DNA of 64,000 nucleotides from Sinorhizobium sp. 8-89. GTDB lineage: Bacteria; Pseudomonadota; Alphaproteobacteria; Rhizobiales; Rhizobiaceae. The translations under genes and the position numbers were made by a program. The notes under the pieces were generated by a model. It was not told the DNA's origin. It saw nothing but the letters and a program-made list of their open reading frames with translations, and did not search any database. Positions 42,650 through 51,644 of this stretch are shown here, one piece after another; the first letter of the stretch is position 1, and every line of letters begins with the position of its first letter. Location: assembly GCF_030124325.1 (NCBI RefSeq), contig NZ_JASKLR010000008.1:108904-172903 (forward strand), read 5' to 3'.

Positions 42650-43831
42650 ATGTCCAGGGCCACGGTCTTCTTCCGGCGTTTCGTTCCATCCCTCGTACCG
42701 GTCGGCCAATGGGAGCGGCTGCGCTCGTCCTGCGGCGCCCTGCTCGGAATATTGCTGACCGGATTTATCAGTTCGCTCGCTATTGGCGCCGATGCGAGCC
42801 TGCCGCTTCTTATTGCCCCAATGGGAGCCTCGGCGGTTCTGCTCTTTGCCGCACCGTCGAGCCCCCTTGCGCAGCCCTGGTCGATCCTCGGCGGCAATGT
42901 CGTTTCATCGACAGTCGGCGTAACCTGCGCGCTGTTGATTCCCGATCCAGTTGCCGCCGCCGCGGTTGCGGTTGCGGTCGCCATCGGCGCGATGCTGATG
43001 CTCGGTTGCCTTCACCCTCCAAGCGGCGCTGTCGCGCTGACCGCCGTTCTCGGCGGGCCGGCGATTCATCAGGCCGGATACGGCTTCGTGCTCTCTCCGG
43101 TCGCGATCAACTCGCTGCTCATCCTTGCCGTCGCGCTCGTCTTCAACAACCTGACCGGCCGCCGCTATCCGCATCTCGCGCCTGCCGCGAACCCGCACAA
43201 CACGCAGGATCCTTTGCCCAGTCATCGCCTCGGCGTCGTGCCGGAAGACCTGCAGGCCGTGCTGGCGCAATATGGCGAGGTCGTCGACATCAGCCCCGAG
43301 GAACTCGATACCTTTGTTCACCAGGCGCAGATCCGCGCCTTCGAGCGTCGCTCCGGCGAAATCACCTGCGGGGAGATCATGTCGCGTGACGTCGCGACCG
43401 TTGCGCCGCAAGCCTCTCTCCGCCAAGCGTGGAAAATGCTGCTTGAACACCGTATCAAGGCGCTGCCGGTCGTAACCGAAAAGGACGGGCTTGTCGGCAT
43501 CATCACCCAAACAGACTTCATGAAGCACTCAACGCTGACGTCCGACGGCCGGCTGCAGATCGGCCTGCGCCAGCGAATCGGCAATATCATCGGTCTACCG
43601 ACCACAGCGCCGCGAGTGGTATCCGACATCATGACGCGACGTGTCCAGTCGGCTTTGCCGGAAACGATGATCGCAAAGCTCGTCCCGCCGATGGCCGACA
43701 TGGGGCTGCACCACATGCCGGTGGTCGACGCGGACAACCGCGTCGTCGGCATCGTAACGCAGTCCGACCTTATCGCCGCCTTGTTCCAGCGGCGGCTCGA
43801 CAGCGGCGAGGATTCCCGGAGCGTCGCCTGA
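42650..43831 (+). CDS. HPP-family membrane protein with two CBS domains
   Basis: This is a 393-residue protein. The first 180 residues are the HPP domain, with about four spans and the family motif CLHPPSGAVALTAVLGG. Two CBS domains follow: one with CGEIMSRDVATVAPQASLRQAW and LPVVTEKDGLVGIITQTDFM, the other with VSDIMTRRVQSALPETMI and MPVVDADNRVVGIVTQSDLI. HPP proteins have been linked to nitrite transport in some phototrophs; CBS pairs usually sense adenine nucleotides. No strong ribosome binding site is seen at the ATG. Confidence 0.85.
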   Translation: MSRATVFFRRFVPSLVPVGQWERLRSSCGALLGILLTGFISSLAIGADASLPLLIAPMGASAVLLFAAPSSPLAQPWSILGGNVVSSTVGVTCALLIPDPVAAAAVAVAVAIGAMLMLGCLHPPSGAVALTAVLGGPAIHQAGYGFVLSPVAINSLLILAVALVFNNLTGRRYPHLAPAANPHNTQDPLPSHRLGVVPEDLQAVLAQYGEVVDISPEELDTFVHQAQIRAFERRSGEITCGEIMSRDVATVAPQASLRQAWKMLLEHRIKALPVVTEKDGLVGIITQTDFMKHSTLTSDGRLQIGLRQRIGNIIGLPTTAPRVVSDIMTRRVQSALPETMIAKLVPPMADMGLHHMPVVDADNRVVGIVTQSDLIAALFQRRLDSGEDSRSVA

Positions 43832-43963
43832 GCCCGCGGGGGCGCCTGACTCCTTAAAAGCTAGCGACTTTAGCCTTCCGTTTTCGCCTTGATCAGAGCC
43901 AGCCGCTCTGCACGCGGGCAGGTCTCTTCACGTCCACTTGCTTCGCCCCTGGAATTCATTCGA

Positions 43964-43992
43964 TTGACTTAATCAGTTGAATGAGGTAATTT
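43964..43992 (+). promoter_or_regulatory. Sigma-70-like promoter for cecR, predicted leaderless
   Basis: TTGACT (43964-43969) and TAATTT (43987-43992) are separated by exactly 17 bases. The predicted transcript start falls at or next to the ATG at 43999, so the mRNA would have almost no leader. No ribosome binding site is visible, which fits this. Confidence 0.45.
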
Positions 43993-43998
43993 AAGCGC

Positions 43999-44703
43999 AT
44001 GATGACGGACAACAACCCCACTCCACAGCTCCGAGCCGACCGCGGCGACGCCACACGGGAGAAGCTCCTCAGCGCCTCCATCGACGTCTTCGGGCGCTAT
44101 GGCTTCGATGGCGCAACGACCCGCAAACTCGCCGACACGGCGGGCGTCAACCTGCAGGCCATTCCCTACTACTTCGGCGGCAAGGAAGGCCTCTATATCG
44201 CCGCCGCAGAGCACCTTGCTTCGATCATTGGCGGGCATGTCGCGGATTTGCGAAGCGCCATTCTCACGCGCTTCGAACAACTCGATGCCGATGGAAAGGA
44301 GATGGCCCCTGCCGAGGCGCGCGCCCTTCTGACCCAGATGGTCCAGAGAATGATCGTGCTCTTCGTCAGCGAGCAATCGGAAAGCTGGGCGCGATTCATC
44401 ATCCGCGAGCAGATGGAGCCCACCGAGGCTTTTGCGCGCATCTACCGCAGCATCATGCGGCCGATGATCGAGATGGCGCGACGGCTTATCAGCACCATTC
44501 TCAGCGACGATCCCGCCTCCGAGCGCATCCGCCTGAGGACGCTGTCCTTCATCGGAAGCATCCTTGTCTTTCGGATGGCCCATGCCGCCGTCTATGCCCA
44601 GCTCGAATGGAAAACCGCCGGGCCGAACGAGCTCGAAATCCTGCGCCATCACGCGGCCGAACTCGTTGCCGTGCTCAGCGCTGAGAAGGACCACAAGTCA
44701 TGA
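43999..44703 (+). CDS. CecR-like TetR-family regulator
   Basis: This is a repressor of 234 residues. The N-terminal helix-turn-helix (about 15-62) has [33 protein letters not shown] and [20 protein letters not shown]. The C-terminal domain (about 90-225) resembles the CecR (YbiH) effector domain ([19 protein letters not shown]). It overlaps the next gene by 4 bp and heads the exporter operon, as CecR controls ybhGFSR in enterobacteria. It probably represses its own operon in response to a drug-like ligand. Confidence 0.9.
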   Translation: MMTDNNPTPQLRADRGDATREKLLSASIDVFGRYGFDGATTRKLADTAGVNLQAIPYYFGGKEGLYIAAAEHLASIIGGHVADLRSAILTRFEQLDADGKEMAPAEARALLTQMVQRMIVLFVSEQSESWARFIIREQMEPTEAFARIYRSIMRPMIEMARRLISTILSDDPASERIRLRTLSFIGSILVFRMAHAAVYAQLEWKTAGPNELEILRHHAAELVAVLSAEKDHKS

Positions 44704-45707
44704 AGAAAATCGCTGTTCCCGCCCTCCTGCTGGCCGTTGCTGCGGCCGGGGGCTGGTGGCTCGACCTGCCGGCGCGGTTCGGCTGGGCTGAGGACAATCG
44801 CCAGACAGTGCTTTACGGCAATGTCGATATCCGGCAGGTGTCGCTCGGTTTTCGCGTCAGCGGCCGCATCGCGGAGCTTCGTGTCGACGAAGGCGATGCC
44901 GTGAAGGCCGGCGACGTGATTGCAAAGCTCGACGCCGAACCATTCGAGCAGGCGACCGACGCAGCCAAGGCGGAGGTCGAGGCCTTGAGCGCCACGCTCG
45001 CCAAGCTCAAGGCAGGTGCGCGGGCGACCGAAATCGCGCAGGCGCGCGCCGTCCACGAAGAGCGCCTCGCCGAGCTGGAAAATGCCAATCTCGCCTATGA
45101 GCGCGCACGGCGACTGCGCCCGAACGGCGCGATCTCCCAGGCGGAACTTGATCAGGCGAACGCCACGCGCGCCGCCGCTACCGCACGTGCGACCTCGGCG
45201 CGCCAGGCTCTGGCGCTGCTCGAGGAGGGTAGCCGCGCGGAAGATATTGCCACGGCGCAAGCGCAGGTGAATGCCGCAACGGCGAAGCTCGCAAGTGCCC
45301 GCACATCACTCAAGGATGCCGAGCTCGTCGCGCCAAACGCCGGCGTCGTTCTGTCGCGCGTCCGCGAGACTGGCGCCATCGTCTCCCCAGCCGATAATGT
45401 CTATGTGCTCTCGCTGACCGAACCGGTCTGGGTTCGCGCCTATGTCGCTGAGCCCGATCTTGGCCGCGTTCATCCGGGGATGAAGGTCAAAGTCACCTCA
45501 GACACTGCCCCCAACCGGGCCTATGAGGCGACCGTCGGCTTCATCTCGCCCGTCGCGGAATTCACGCCGAAATCGGTGGAAACGCCTGAACTAAGAACGG
45601 ACCTCGTCTACCGGCTGCGGCTCGTGGTCACCAATCCCGGCAAGGACCTGCGCCAGGGCATGCCGGTCACCATTCATCTCCCGACAGCAGAGGAGACCAC
45701 ATCGTGA
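44700..45707 (+). CDS. ybhG: YbhG-type HlyD membrane-fusion protein
   Basis: This 335-residue periplasmic adaptor has an N-terminal membrane anchor ([18 protein letters not shown]). A lipoyl half follows ([26 protein letters not shown]), then a long helical hairpin (about 80-195), the second lipoyl half ([20 protein letters not shown]) and beta-barrel modules ending VTIHLP. It is coupled by 4-bp overlaps to the regulator upstream and the ATPase downstream. It works with the ATPase and two permeases in drug export. Confidence 0.9.
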   Translation: MKKIAVPALLLAVAAAGGWWLDLPARFGWAEDNRQTVLYGNVDIRQVSLGFRVSGRIAELRVDEGDAVKAGDVIAKLDAEPFEQATDAAKAEVEALSATLAKLKAGARATEIAQARAVHEERLAELENANLAYERARRLRPNGAISQAELDQANATRAAATARATSARQALALLEEGSRAEDIATAQAQVNAATAKLASARTSLKDAELVAPNAGVVLSRVRETGAIVSPADNVYVLSLTEPVWVRAYVAEPDLGRVHPGMKVKVTSDTAPNRAYEATVGFISPVAEFTPKSVETPELRTDLVYRLRLVVTNPGKDLRQGMPVTIHLPTAEETTS

Positions 45708-47449
45708 CCCCCGCCCCTGATGTCGCCCCCTTCGTCAGGTTGACAGGTGTCACCAAGCGGTTCGGTGCCCCGGCGCCTGCCCTCGACGCCGTCGACGGTA
45801 CGATCGCTGGCGGGCGGATCACCGGCCTCGTTGGTCCAGACGGCGCCGGCAAGACGACGCTGATCCGTCTGATGACCGGGCTCATGCTGCCCGATGCGGG
45901 CACGGTCGAAGTGCTCGGCTACGACACGCGTACGGATCCGGCGAGCATCCAGGCGGCAATCGGCTACATGCCGCAACGCTTCGGCCTCTACGAAGACCTC
46001 TCGGTTCAGGAAAATCTCGATCTCTATGCCGACCTGCGCGGCCTTCCCACGGACGAGCGCACCGCGACGTTCGGCGAGCTGCTCGAATTTACCGATCTCA
46101 AGCGCTTCACGACGCGTCTTGCAGGGAAGCTCTCCGGCGGCATGAAGCAGAAGCTCGGTCTTGCTTGCGCGCTCCTGCGCAAGCCGCGCCTGCTGCTGCT
46201 CGACGAGCCAGGCGTAGGGGTCGATCCGATTTCGCGGCGCGATCTCTGGAAGATGGTCGAAGACCTCACGGCCGAGGGCATCGGTGTCGTCTGGTCAACG
46301 GCTTATCTGGAAGAGGCAGAGGCCTGTGACCATGTCTTCCTGTTCAATCAGGGTCGCTTGCTTTTCACCGGCCGGCCACAGGACATGACGGAGCGCGTCG
46401 AAGATCGCGTGTTTCGGGTAAGCGGCATCGAAGGTCGCCGCCGCGAGAAGCTCGCGCGTCTTCTCGATGACGAAGGCGTGGTCGACGGTGTCATTCAGGG
46501 CGAGGCGATCCGCCTCGTGATGAAGGCGGGCCTCGAGCCTCCGTCGCTCGCCGGTAACGGCGCCGCAACGGCCTGGCGTGCCGACGTAACGCCGCCGCGC
46601 TTCGAGGATGCCTTTGTCGACATGCTCGGCGGTGGCCCCGGCGGCCGCTCGCGGCTTGCGGAAACGCAGAGGACCTTTGCCGCGAACGAGGGCAAGGCGG
46701 TGATCGAGGCGCGCGGCCTGACGAAGCGCTTCGGCGACTTCACCGCCGCCGATAACATCACCTTCGATATCCCGCGAGGCCAGATTTTCGGCTTGCTGGG
46801 TCCGAACGGCGCGGGCAAGTCGACCACGTTCAAGATGCTTTGCGGCCTGTTGAAGCCAACTGCCGGTGAAGGTCGGGTTGCCGGCTTCGATCTCAGGCGG
46901 GATGCGGCGGCTGCGCGCAACCGGCTCGGCTACATGGCGCAGAAATTCTCTCTCTATGGTGATCTCAGCGTCACCCAGAATCTGAACTTCTTTGCGGGCG
47001 TCTACGGGCTTTCCGGCGCGAAAAGCCGCGAGCGCATCGAGCTGATGACTGAGATCTTCGATTTCCGGCCGATCCATGACATGTCGGCCAAGGATCTGCC
47101 GCTCGGACTCAAGCAGCGGCTCGCGCTTGCCTGCGCCGTGCTGCACGAGCCTGAAGTGCTCTTTCTCGACGAACCGACTTCAGGTGTCGACCCGATCACC
47201 CGGCGGGAGTTCTGGACCCACATCAACGGCCTCGTGGAAAAGGGCGTGACCGTTCTTGTCACCACCCACTTCATGGACGAGGCGGAATATTGCGACCGCA
47301 TCTCGCTGATTTATCGCGGCAGATCGATTGCGCTCGGCTCGCCGGATGAGATGAAGAAGCGGGTCGCCAACAGGGACCTTCCGGATCCGACGATGGAAGA
47401 TGCGTTTATCGCGCTTGTCCAAGGCTCGGAGGCGAAGGAAGCGGCATGA
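45704..47449 (+). CDS. ybhF: YbhF-type fused double ABC ATPase
   Basis: This 581-residue protein carries two ABC domains. The first has [13 protein letters not shown], the signature [12 protein letters not shown] and [13 protein letters not shown]. The second has [13 protein letters not shown], a changed signature [12 protein letters not shown] and [13 protein letters not shown]. It drives the YbhS and YbhR permeases. The lost Ser-Gly in the second signature suggests that the two nucleotide sites differ, as seen in other YbhF proteins. It is coupled to both neighbours by 4-bp overlaps. Confidence 0.93.
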   Translation: MTPAPDVAPFVRLTGVTKRFGAPAPALDAVDGTIAGGRITGLVGPDGAGKTTLIRLMTGLMLPDAGTVEVLGYDTRTDPASIQAAIGYMPQRFGLYEDLSVQENLDLYADLRGLPTDERTATFGELLEFTDLKRFTTRLAGKLSGGMKQKLGLACALLRKPRLLLLDEPGVGVDPISRRDLWKMVEDLTAEGIGVVWSTAYLEEAEACDHVFLFNQGRLLFTGRPQDMTERVEDRVFRVSGIEGRRREKLARLLDDEGVVDGVIQGEAIRLVMKAGLEPPSLAGNGAATAWRADVTPPRFEDAFVDMLGGGPGGRSRLAETQRTFAANEGKAVIEARGLTKRFGDFTAADNITFDIPRGQIFGLLGPNGAGKSTTFKMLCGLLKPTAGEGRVAGFDLRRDAAAARNRLGYMAQKFSLYGDLSVTQNLNFFAGVYGLSGAKSRERIELMTEIFDFRPIHDMSAKDLPLGLKQRLALACAVLHEPEVLFLDEPTSGVDPITRREFWTHINGLVEKGVTVLVTTHFMDEAEYCDRISLIYRGRSIALGSPDEMKKRVANRDLPDPTMEDAFIALVQGSEAKEAA

Positions 47450-48600
47450 ACAGGATCCGCAAGAGCGACGGCGGTGAACAGCGCGCCGGCAGGGCGCGGC
47501 GCTTCGCCGCCCTCGTGCGCAAGGAAAGCTACCAGATCGTGCGCGACCCGAGCAGCATTCTGATCGCCTTCGTGCTGCCGCTGATCCTGCTCTTCCTCTT
47601 CGGCTATGGCGTTTCGCTCGATACAACGCGCACGCGTGTTGGACTGGTGGTCGAGGAGGTAACACCGCTGACACGCGATCTCGCCGCAAGCTTTCAAGCG
47701 TCACGCTATTTCGCCGTCGTAAACGGCAACGACCGTCGCGAATTCGAGGACGATCTCGTGCTCGGCCGCGTGCGCGGCATTCTGGTGATACCGGCGCGCT
47801 TTGCGGCCGATCATGCCGCGGGGCGCCACCCGGCAGTCCAAGTGATCGTCGACGGTTCGGATCCGAACACGGCGAATTTCGTGCAGAACTATGCGCAGGG
47901 CACGGTCGCCAACTGGGAGCGCCAGCGTTTCACCGAGGGCGTCGGGCGCTCTCCGGCGATTGCTGCCGAACAACGCTTCTGGTTCAACCCCGAACTCACG
48001 AGCCGCAATTTCCTCGTTCCCGGATCGATCGCGATTGTCATGACGCTGGTCGGCACGTTGCTGACTTCGCTCGTGGTCGCGCGGGAATGGGAGCGCGGGA
48101 CGATGGAGGCGATGATGGCGACACCCGTCTCCGCCGCCGAGCTCCTTGCCGGCAAGCTCTTGCCCTATTTCATTCTCGGGCTCACGTCGATGACGCTCTG
48201 CGTCCTGCTTGCGGTCTTCCTCTTCGGTGTGCCTTTCCGCGGCTCGGTCGCGGCGCTTTACGCGCTCTCTGCCACGTTCCTAATGCCAGCTCTCGGACAG
48301 GGATTGCTGATCTCGGCTGCCACCAAGAACCAGTTCCTCGCCTCGCAGCTCGCGCTGATAACGGCCTTCCTGCCGGCTTTCCTGCTTTCCGGTTTCCTCT
48401 TCGAAATCAATTCCATGCCGACTGTCATCCAGTGGATCACCTTCATCGTGCCGGCACGCTATCTGATCCCAAGCCTGCAAACGGTATTTCTGTCCGGCGA
48501 TATCTGGCCGATGTTCGCGCGCGCGATCGCGGTCATGCTTCTGATCGGCAGCGTCTTCTTCGCGCTTGCCGCACGCAGCACCAGAAAGAGGATCGGCTAA
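47446..48600 (+). CDS. ybhS: YbhS-type ABC-2 permease
   Basis: This inner-membrane permease has 384 residues. The first span (about 34-55, SILIAFVLPLILLFLFGYGV) is followed by a large external loop (to about 180), then five closely packed spans including LVGTLLTSLVVAREWERGTMEAMMATP, the ABC-2 motif, and LLSGFLFEINSMP. It probably pairs with YbhR (next gene) as a heterodimer. Only one base separates its stop from the ybhR start. Confidence 0.92.
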   Translation: MNRIRKSDGGEQRAGRARRFAALVRKESYQIVRDPSSILIAFVLPLILLFLFGYGVSLDTTRTRVGLVVEEVTPLTRDLAASFQASRYFAVVNGNDRREFEDDLVLGRVRGILVIPARFAADHAAGRHPAVQVIVDGSDPNTANFVQNYAQGTVANWERQRFTEGVGRSPAIAAEQRFWFNPELTSRNFLVPGSIAIVMTLVGTLLTSLVVAREWERGTMEAMMATPVSAAELLAGKLLPYFILGLTSMTLCVLLAVFLFGVPFRGSVAALYALSATFLMPALGQGLLISAATKNQFLASQLALITAFLPAFLLSGFLFEINSMPTVIQWITFIVPARYLIPSLQTVFLSGDIWPMFARAIAVMLLIGSVFFALAARSTRKRIG

Positions 48601-48601
48601 A

Positions 48602-49714
48602 ATGTGGTGGACACGACTGAAGGCGCTGATCATCAAGGAGCTTCTGGCGGTGCTTCGCGACCCAAAGGGCCGCGCCATCCTGATCGGTCCGCCCATCATC
48701 CAGCTGCTCGTCTTTTCCTATGCGGCAACGCTGGAGGTGAAGAACGTCGACCTAATGGTGCTCGATCGCGATACGGGCTATTGGAGCCAGGAACTGGTCC
48801 AACGGATCGGCGGGTCGCCGACCTTCCGAACCATCACCCGGGCAAGCAGCCCGGCGGAAGTCCGGCTCGCCATCGATACGCAGCGTGTGCTTGCCGCACT
48901 GGAAATCGGGCCGACCTTCTCCCGCGACATCGAAGCGGGACGGCCGGCGGAAGTTCAAGTGATCCTCGACGGGCGGCGTTCCAACGCCTCGCAGATCGTT
49001 TCCGGTTATCTGAGCCAGATCGTCGGCACGCTCGCCGCGGAAACCCCCGCGGGAAAACGTGCAGCGTCCGACGTGATCCGGGTCGAGGCGCGCAACTGGT
49101 TCAATCCCAACCTCACCTACCAATGGTTCATGGTGCCGAACCTCGTGGCGAGCATTGCGCTTCTGATCGGGCTGATCGTCACCGCGCTGTCAGTCGCCCG
49201 CGAGCGTGAGCTCGGGACGTTCGATCAGCTCATCGTCTCGCCGCTGCGCACCCACGAAATCCTCATCGGCAAGCTGATACCGCCGATGATGATCGGGCTC
49301 TTCCACATCACGATCTATGTTCTCGCAGCCGTGTTCATCTTCGGCGTGCCGTTGCGCGGCTCGCTCTTCCTGCTTTACGGCAGCGCGATCTTCTATCTCG
49401 CCTCCGTCGTCGGCCTCGGCCTGTTCATATCGGCGCTATCAATGACACAGCAGCAGGCGATCCTCGGAGCCTTCCTGTTCATGGTTCCCGCCATGCTCCT
49501 GTCAGGTTTCGCGACACCGATCGAGAACATGCCCTCCTGGCTGCAGCCGATCACGCTCGTCAATCCGCTGCGTTATTTTCTGGTGATCGTGAAAGGCGTG
49601 TTCCTGAAGGACATTCCGCTTGCCGAGGTCGTGCATCAGACCCTGCCGCTCTGCCTGATCGCTATAGTCACGCTTTCGTCCGCCGCTTGGCTCTTCCGCC
49701 GCAGGCTGGAGTGA
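48602..49714 (+). CDS. ybhR: YbhR-type ABC-2 permease
   Basis: This is a permease of 370 residues with the same layout as YbhS: a first span near 25-45 (ILIGPPIIQLLVFSYAATLEV), an external loop, and five C-terminal spans with LIGLIVTALSVARERELGTFDQLIVSPLRTHEILIGK and MLLSGFATPIENMP. I chose the ATG at 48602 because it follows the ybhS stop directly. It is the last gene of the operon, and a perfect palindrome lies just after it. Confidence 0.92.
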   Translation: MWWTRLKALIIKELLAVLRDPKGRAILIGPPIIQLLVFSYAATLEVKNVDLMVLDRDTGYWSQELVQRIGGSPTFRTITRASSPAEVRLAIDTQRVLAALEIGPTFSRDIEAGRPAEVQVILDGRRSNASQIVSGYLSQIVGTLAAETPAGKRAASDVIRVEARNWFNPNLTYQWFMVPNLVASIALLIGLIVTALSVARERELGTFDQLIVSPLRTHEILIGKLIPPMMIGLFHITIYVLAAVFIFGVPLRGSLFLLYGSAIFYLASVVGLGLFISALSMTQQQAILGAFLFMVPAMLLSGFATPIENMPSWLQPITLVNPLRYFLVIVKGVFLKDIPLAEVVHQTLPLCLIAIVTLSSAAWLFRRRLE

Positions 49715-49722
49715 AACAGGTC

Positions 49723-49744
49723 GGCGGCCACCGGTGGCCGCCGA
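49723..49744. terminator. Perfect palindrome between convergent genes
   Basis: CGGCGGCCAC and GTGGCCGCCG surround a central CG, a 22-bp perfect palindrome that extends by one more pair (T and A). It lies between the ybhR stop and the stop of the convergent esterase gene and could terminate transcription from both sides. It has no T-run. Confidence 0.5.
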
Positions 49745-49749
49745 ACACG

Positions 49750-50352
49750 TTAGCCTCTTACGAACCGTTCAACCGCAGCAATCTCGTTCTGTCGGATGTC
49801 ATGGCCGCCGGGATGCCACTCTACAGTGACAGCCGCCTTCTGAGCCGTGAAGTAGTCGGCAAGCGACTGCGTCAGCGGCGCCGGGCAAATCGGATCGCGC
49901 TCACCGGCAGTGATCAGTATGCCTCGACCATTCAGCTTCGGATTGGCTTTCGGCTTGAACGGGATCAGCGGGTGCATCAGCACGGCCTTGTCAAAGACGC
50001 CTTCTTCGATCAGGACATTCGCAATAATATTGGCGCCGTTGGAATAGCCGAGGCCGATTACTTCCGAGGCTTCGTGCTCGGCTGCAAGCGTCTTTGCGAA
50101 ATTTGCCAGCTTCGTGGTGGCGCGCGCCAGATCGGCCATATCGTAGACGCCCTCGCCGGCGCGCCTGAAAAAGCGGGCCGAGCCGTATTCCGAAACGTCG
50201 CCGCGCGGCGAGACGATCGTCGCCTTGGGCAAAAGTTGCGAGCCGAAGGTGAAGAACTGGTTTTCGTCTCCTCCGGTCCCGTGAAGAACGAAGAGGATCG
50301 GACTGCCGGGTTTGCCGGCTTTCAATTTATGCGCATAGCCGTGATCGATCAT
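49750..50352 (-). CDS. Phospholipase/carboxylesterase-family hydrolase (MhqD-like)
   Basis: This is a 200-residue alpha/beta hydrolase. It has the oxyanion region FVLHGTGGDENQFF, the nucleophile elbow LGYSNGANII, the acid in TAGERDPICP and the His in HPGGHDIRQ. This pattern fits the predicted esterases close to MhqD/YpfH. AAGGAGAG precedes the ATG at 50352. It follows the dioxygenase gene by 119 bases on the same strand. The pair resembles the quinone-responsive mhqO-mhqD genes of Bacillus. Confidence 0.87.
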   Translation of the reverse strand: MIDHGYAHKLKAGKPGSPILFVLHGTGGDENQFFTFGSQLLPKATIVSPRGDVSEYGSARFFRRAGEGVYDMADLARATTKLANFAKTLAAEHEASEVIGLGYSNGANIIANVLIEEGVFDKAVLMHPLIPFKPKANPKLNGRGILITAGERDPICPAPLTQSLADYFTAQKAAVTVEWHPGGHDIRQNEIAAVERFVRG

Positions 50353-50471
50353 TGAACTCTCCTTGGCACGCAGCCCGCACATGCAGGCGGTGCCGCCACT
50401 ATTCGTAACATCAAGCCTCCTCCCCCGCCTGAAACGGAGGAGGAAATCTCGGCCGCAGAGATACTGGAGGT

Positions 50472-51410
50472 CTATGCTTCCAGCTTCTGCAGGTGGCTTT
50501 CCAGGATCGGGCGCAGGTGCTTGTGCTGCTGCGGCAGCTTCAGCGCCTCGCCGAGATGGGCAATCTCCTCGTCACGGCCAAAGCCGGGCTCGTTGGTGGC
50601 GATCTCGAACAGAACCCCACCCGGTGTCCGGAAATAGATCGCCCAGAAATAGTCACGATCGATGACCGGAGTGACGTGATAGCCGGTGTCCATCAGGGCC
50701 TTGCGCACCTCCAGCTGCTTTTCGCGATTGTCGACCGCAAAGGCGACATGGTGGACGGAGCCGGCGCCCTGTGCCGCGCGATTGACGTTCGGCAGCGTTT
50801 CGAGATCGACGAGGCTCGCGCCGTTGCCGCCGGGCACGATCAGCCGGGTGACGCCATCCTTGCGGTCGATTTCCTCGTAGCCCATGAATTTGAGCAGTTC
50901 GGCGGTGGCGCCTTCGTCGCGCAGCCGCATGGCAACCGAATGGAAGCCCCGGATCGCGTGGTCCTCTGAAATGCCGCCCTCAGTCCAAGGTGTGCGCGGA
51001 TCGTCCTTTGCCTCGACCAGAGCGAAGCCGTCGCCATCGGGGCCGGCAAAGTTCAGGCGCTTCTCACCGAATGTTTCCTCATCCTTGAGGCCGGTGACGC
51101 CAAGCGTGCTCAGGCGATCCCGCCAGAAGCCGAGCGAACCGACGGGAACGGAGAAGACGGTCGTCCCGACCTCTCCGGTGCCGGCGCGACCACGCGGCAT
51201 CTGCGGAAACGGGAAATAGGTCATCACGGTGCCGGGCGTCCCGGTCTCGTCGCCATAGTAGAGGTGGTAGACGTCCGGCGAATCGAAGTTCACTGTCTTT
51301 TTCACGCGACGCAAGCCGAGCGTGCTCGTGAAAAACTGGTTGTTGGTGCGGGCGTCGTCCGCCATCGACGTGACGTGATGCAGGCCCTTGATCTGGTCGA
51401 GCATTGTCAT
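50472..51410 (-). CDS. Glyoxalase-fold ring-cleaving dioxygenase (MhqO-like)
   Basis: This is a 312-residue protein of two VOC modules. The first (about 1-150) begins IKGLHHVTSMADDARTNNQFFTSTLG, with the metal His. The second (about 155-300) has GSVHHVAFAVDNREKQLEVR, with a second His, and VLFEIATNEPGF, with the metal Glu. This matches the MhqO/LinE-type ring-cleavage family. It probably opens hydroquinone or catechol-like rings. A palindrome about 95 bases upstream is a candidate operator. Confidence 0.88.
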   Translation of the reverse strand: MTMLDQIKGLHHVTSMADDARTNNQFFTSTLGLRRVKKTVNFDSPDVYHLYYGDETGTPGTVMTYFPFPQMPRGRAGTGEVGTTVFSVPVGSLGFWRDRLSTLGVTGLKDEETFGEKRLNFAGPDGDGFALVEAKDDPRTPWTEGGISEDHAIRGFHSVAMRLRDEGATAELLKFMGYEEIDRKDGVTRLIVPGGNGASLVDLETLPNVNRAAQGAGSVHHVAFAVDNREKQLEVRKALMDTGYHVTPVIDRDYFWAIYFRTPGGVLFEIATNEPGFGRDEEIAHLGEALKLPQQHKHLRPILESHLQKLEA

Positions 51411-51502
51411 ATTCCTTTCTGCCCGTCTCCAATCGGGCTCGTTGATGACGCATAGATGCGCTCTTCCCCTCCTTTGCGAAAGGCTGAGGCGGACAAACGC
51501 AT

Positions 51503-51521
51503 TGTCAACGCTGCGTTGACA
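51503..51521. promoter_or_regulatory. Perfect inverted repeat upstream of the dioxygenase
   Basis: TGTCAACG-CTG-CGTTGACA is a perfect 8-bp inverted repeat with a 3-base spacer. A further CGTTGA half site lies at 51534-51539, 20 bases from the matching base of the right arm. It lies between the divergent dioxygenase and dctB-like genes. No adjacent regulator gene is obvious, so the binding protein is probably encoded elsewhere. Confidence 0.6.
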
Positions 51522-51644
51522 TACTCAGCTGCTCGTTGAGAAAAATCGACAGCGATGAGTGACTTGCCACCGGTTGAGCGGATGCCTACCATCGACTAAA
51601 TCGGTCATCCGAGAAGAACGCATGGAGGAGGAGCCAGGCATTCT

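Noticed and set aside
51541..51600. Sigma-54 promoter before the dctB-like gene
   Set aside because: A TGGCAAG motif on the minus strand lacks a GC pair at the required 10-base spacing.
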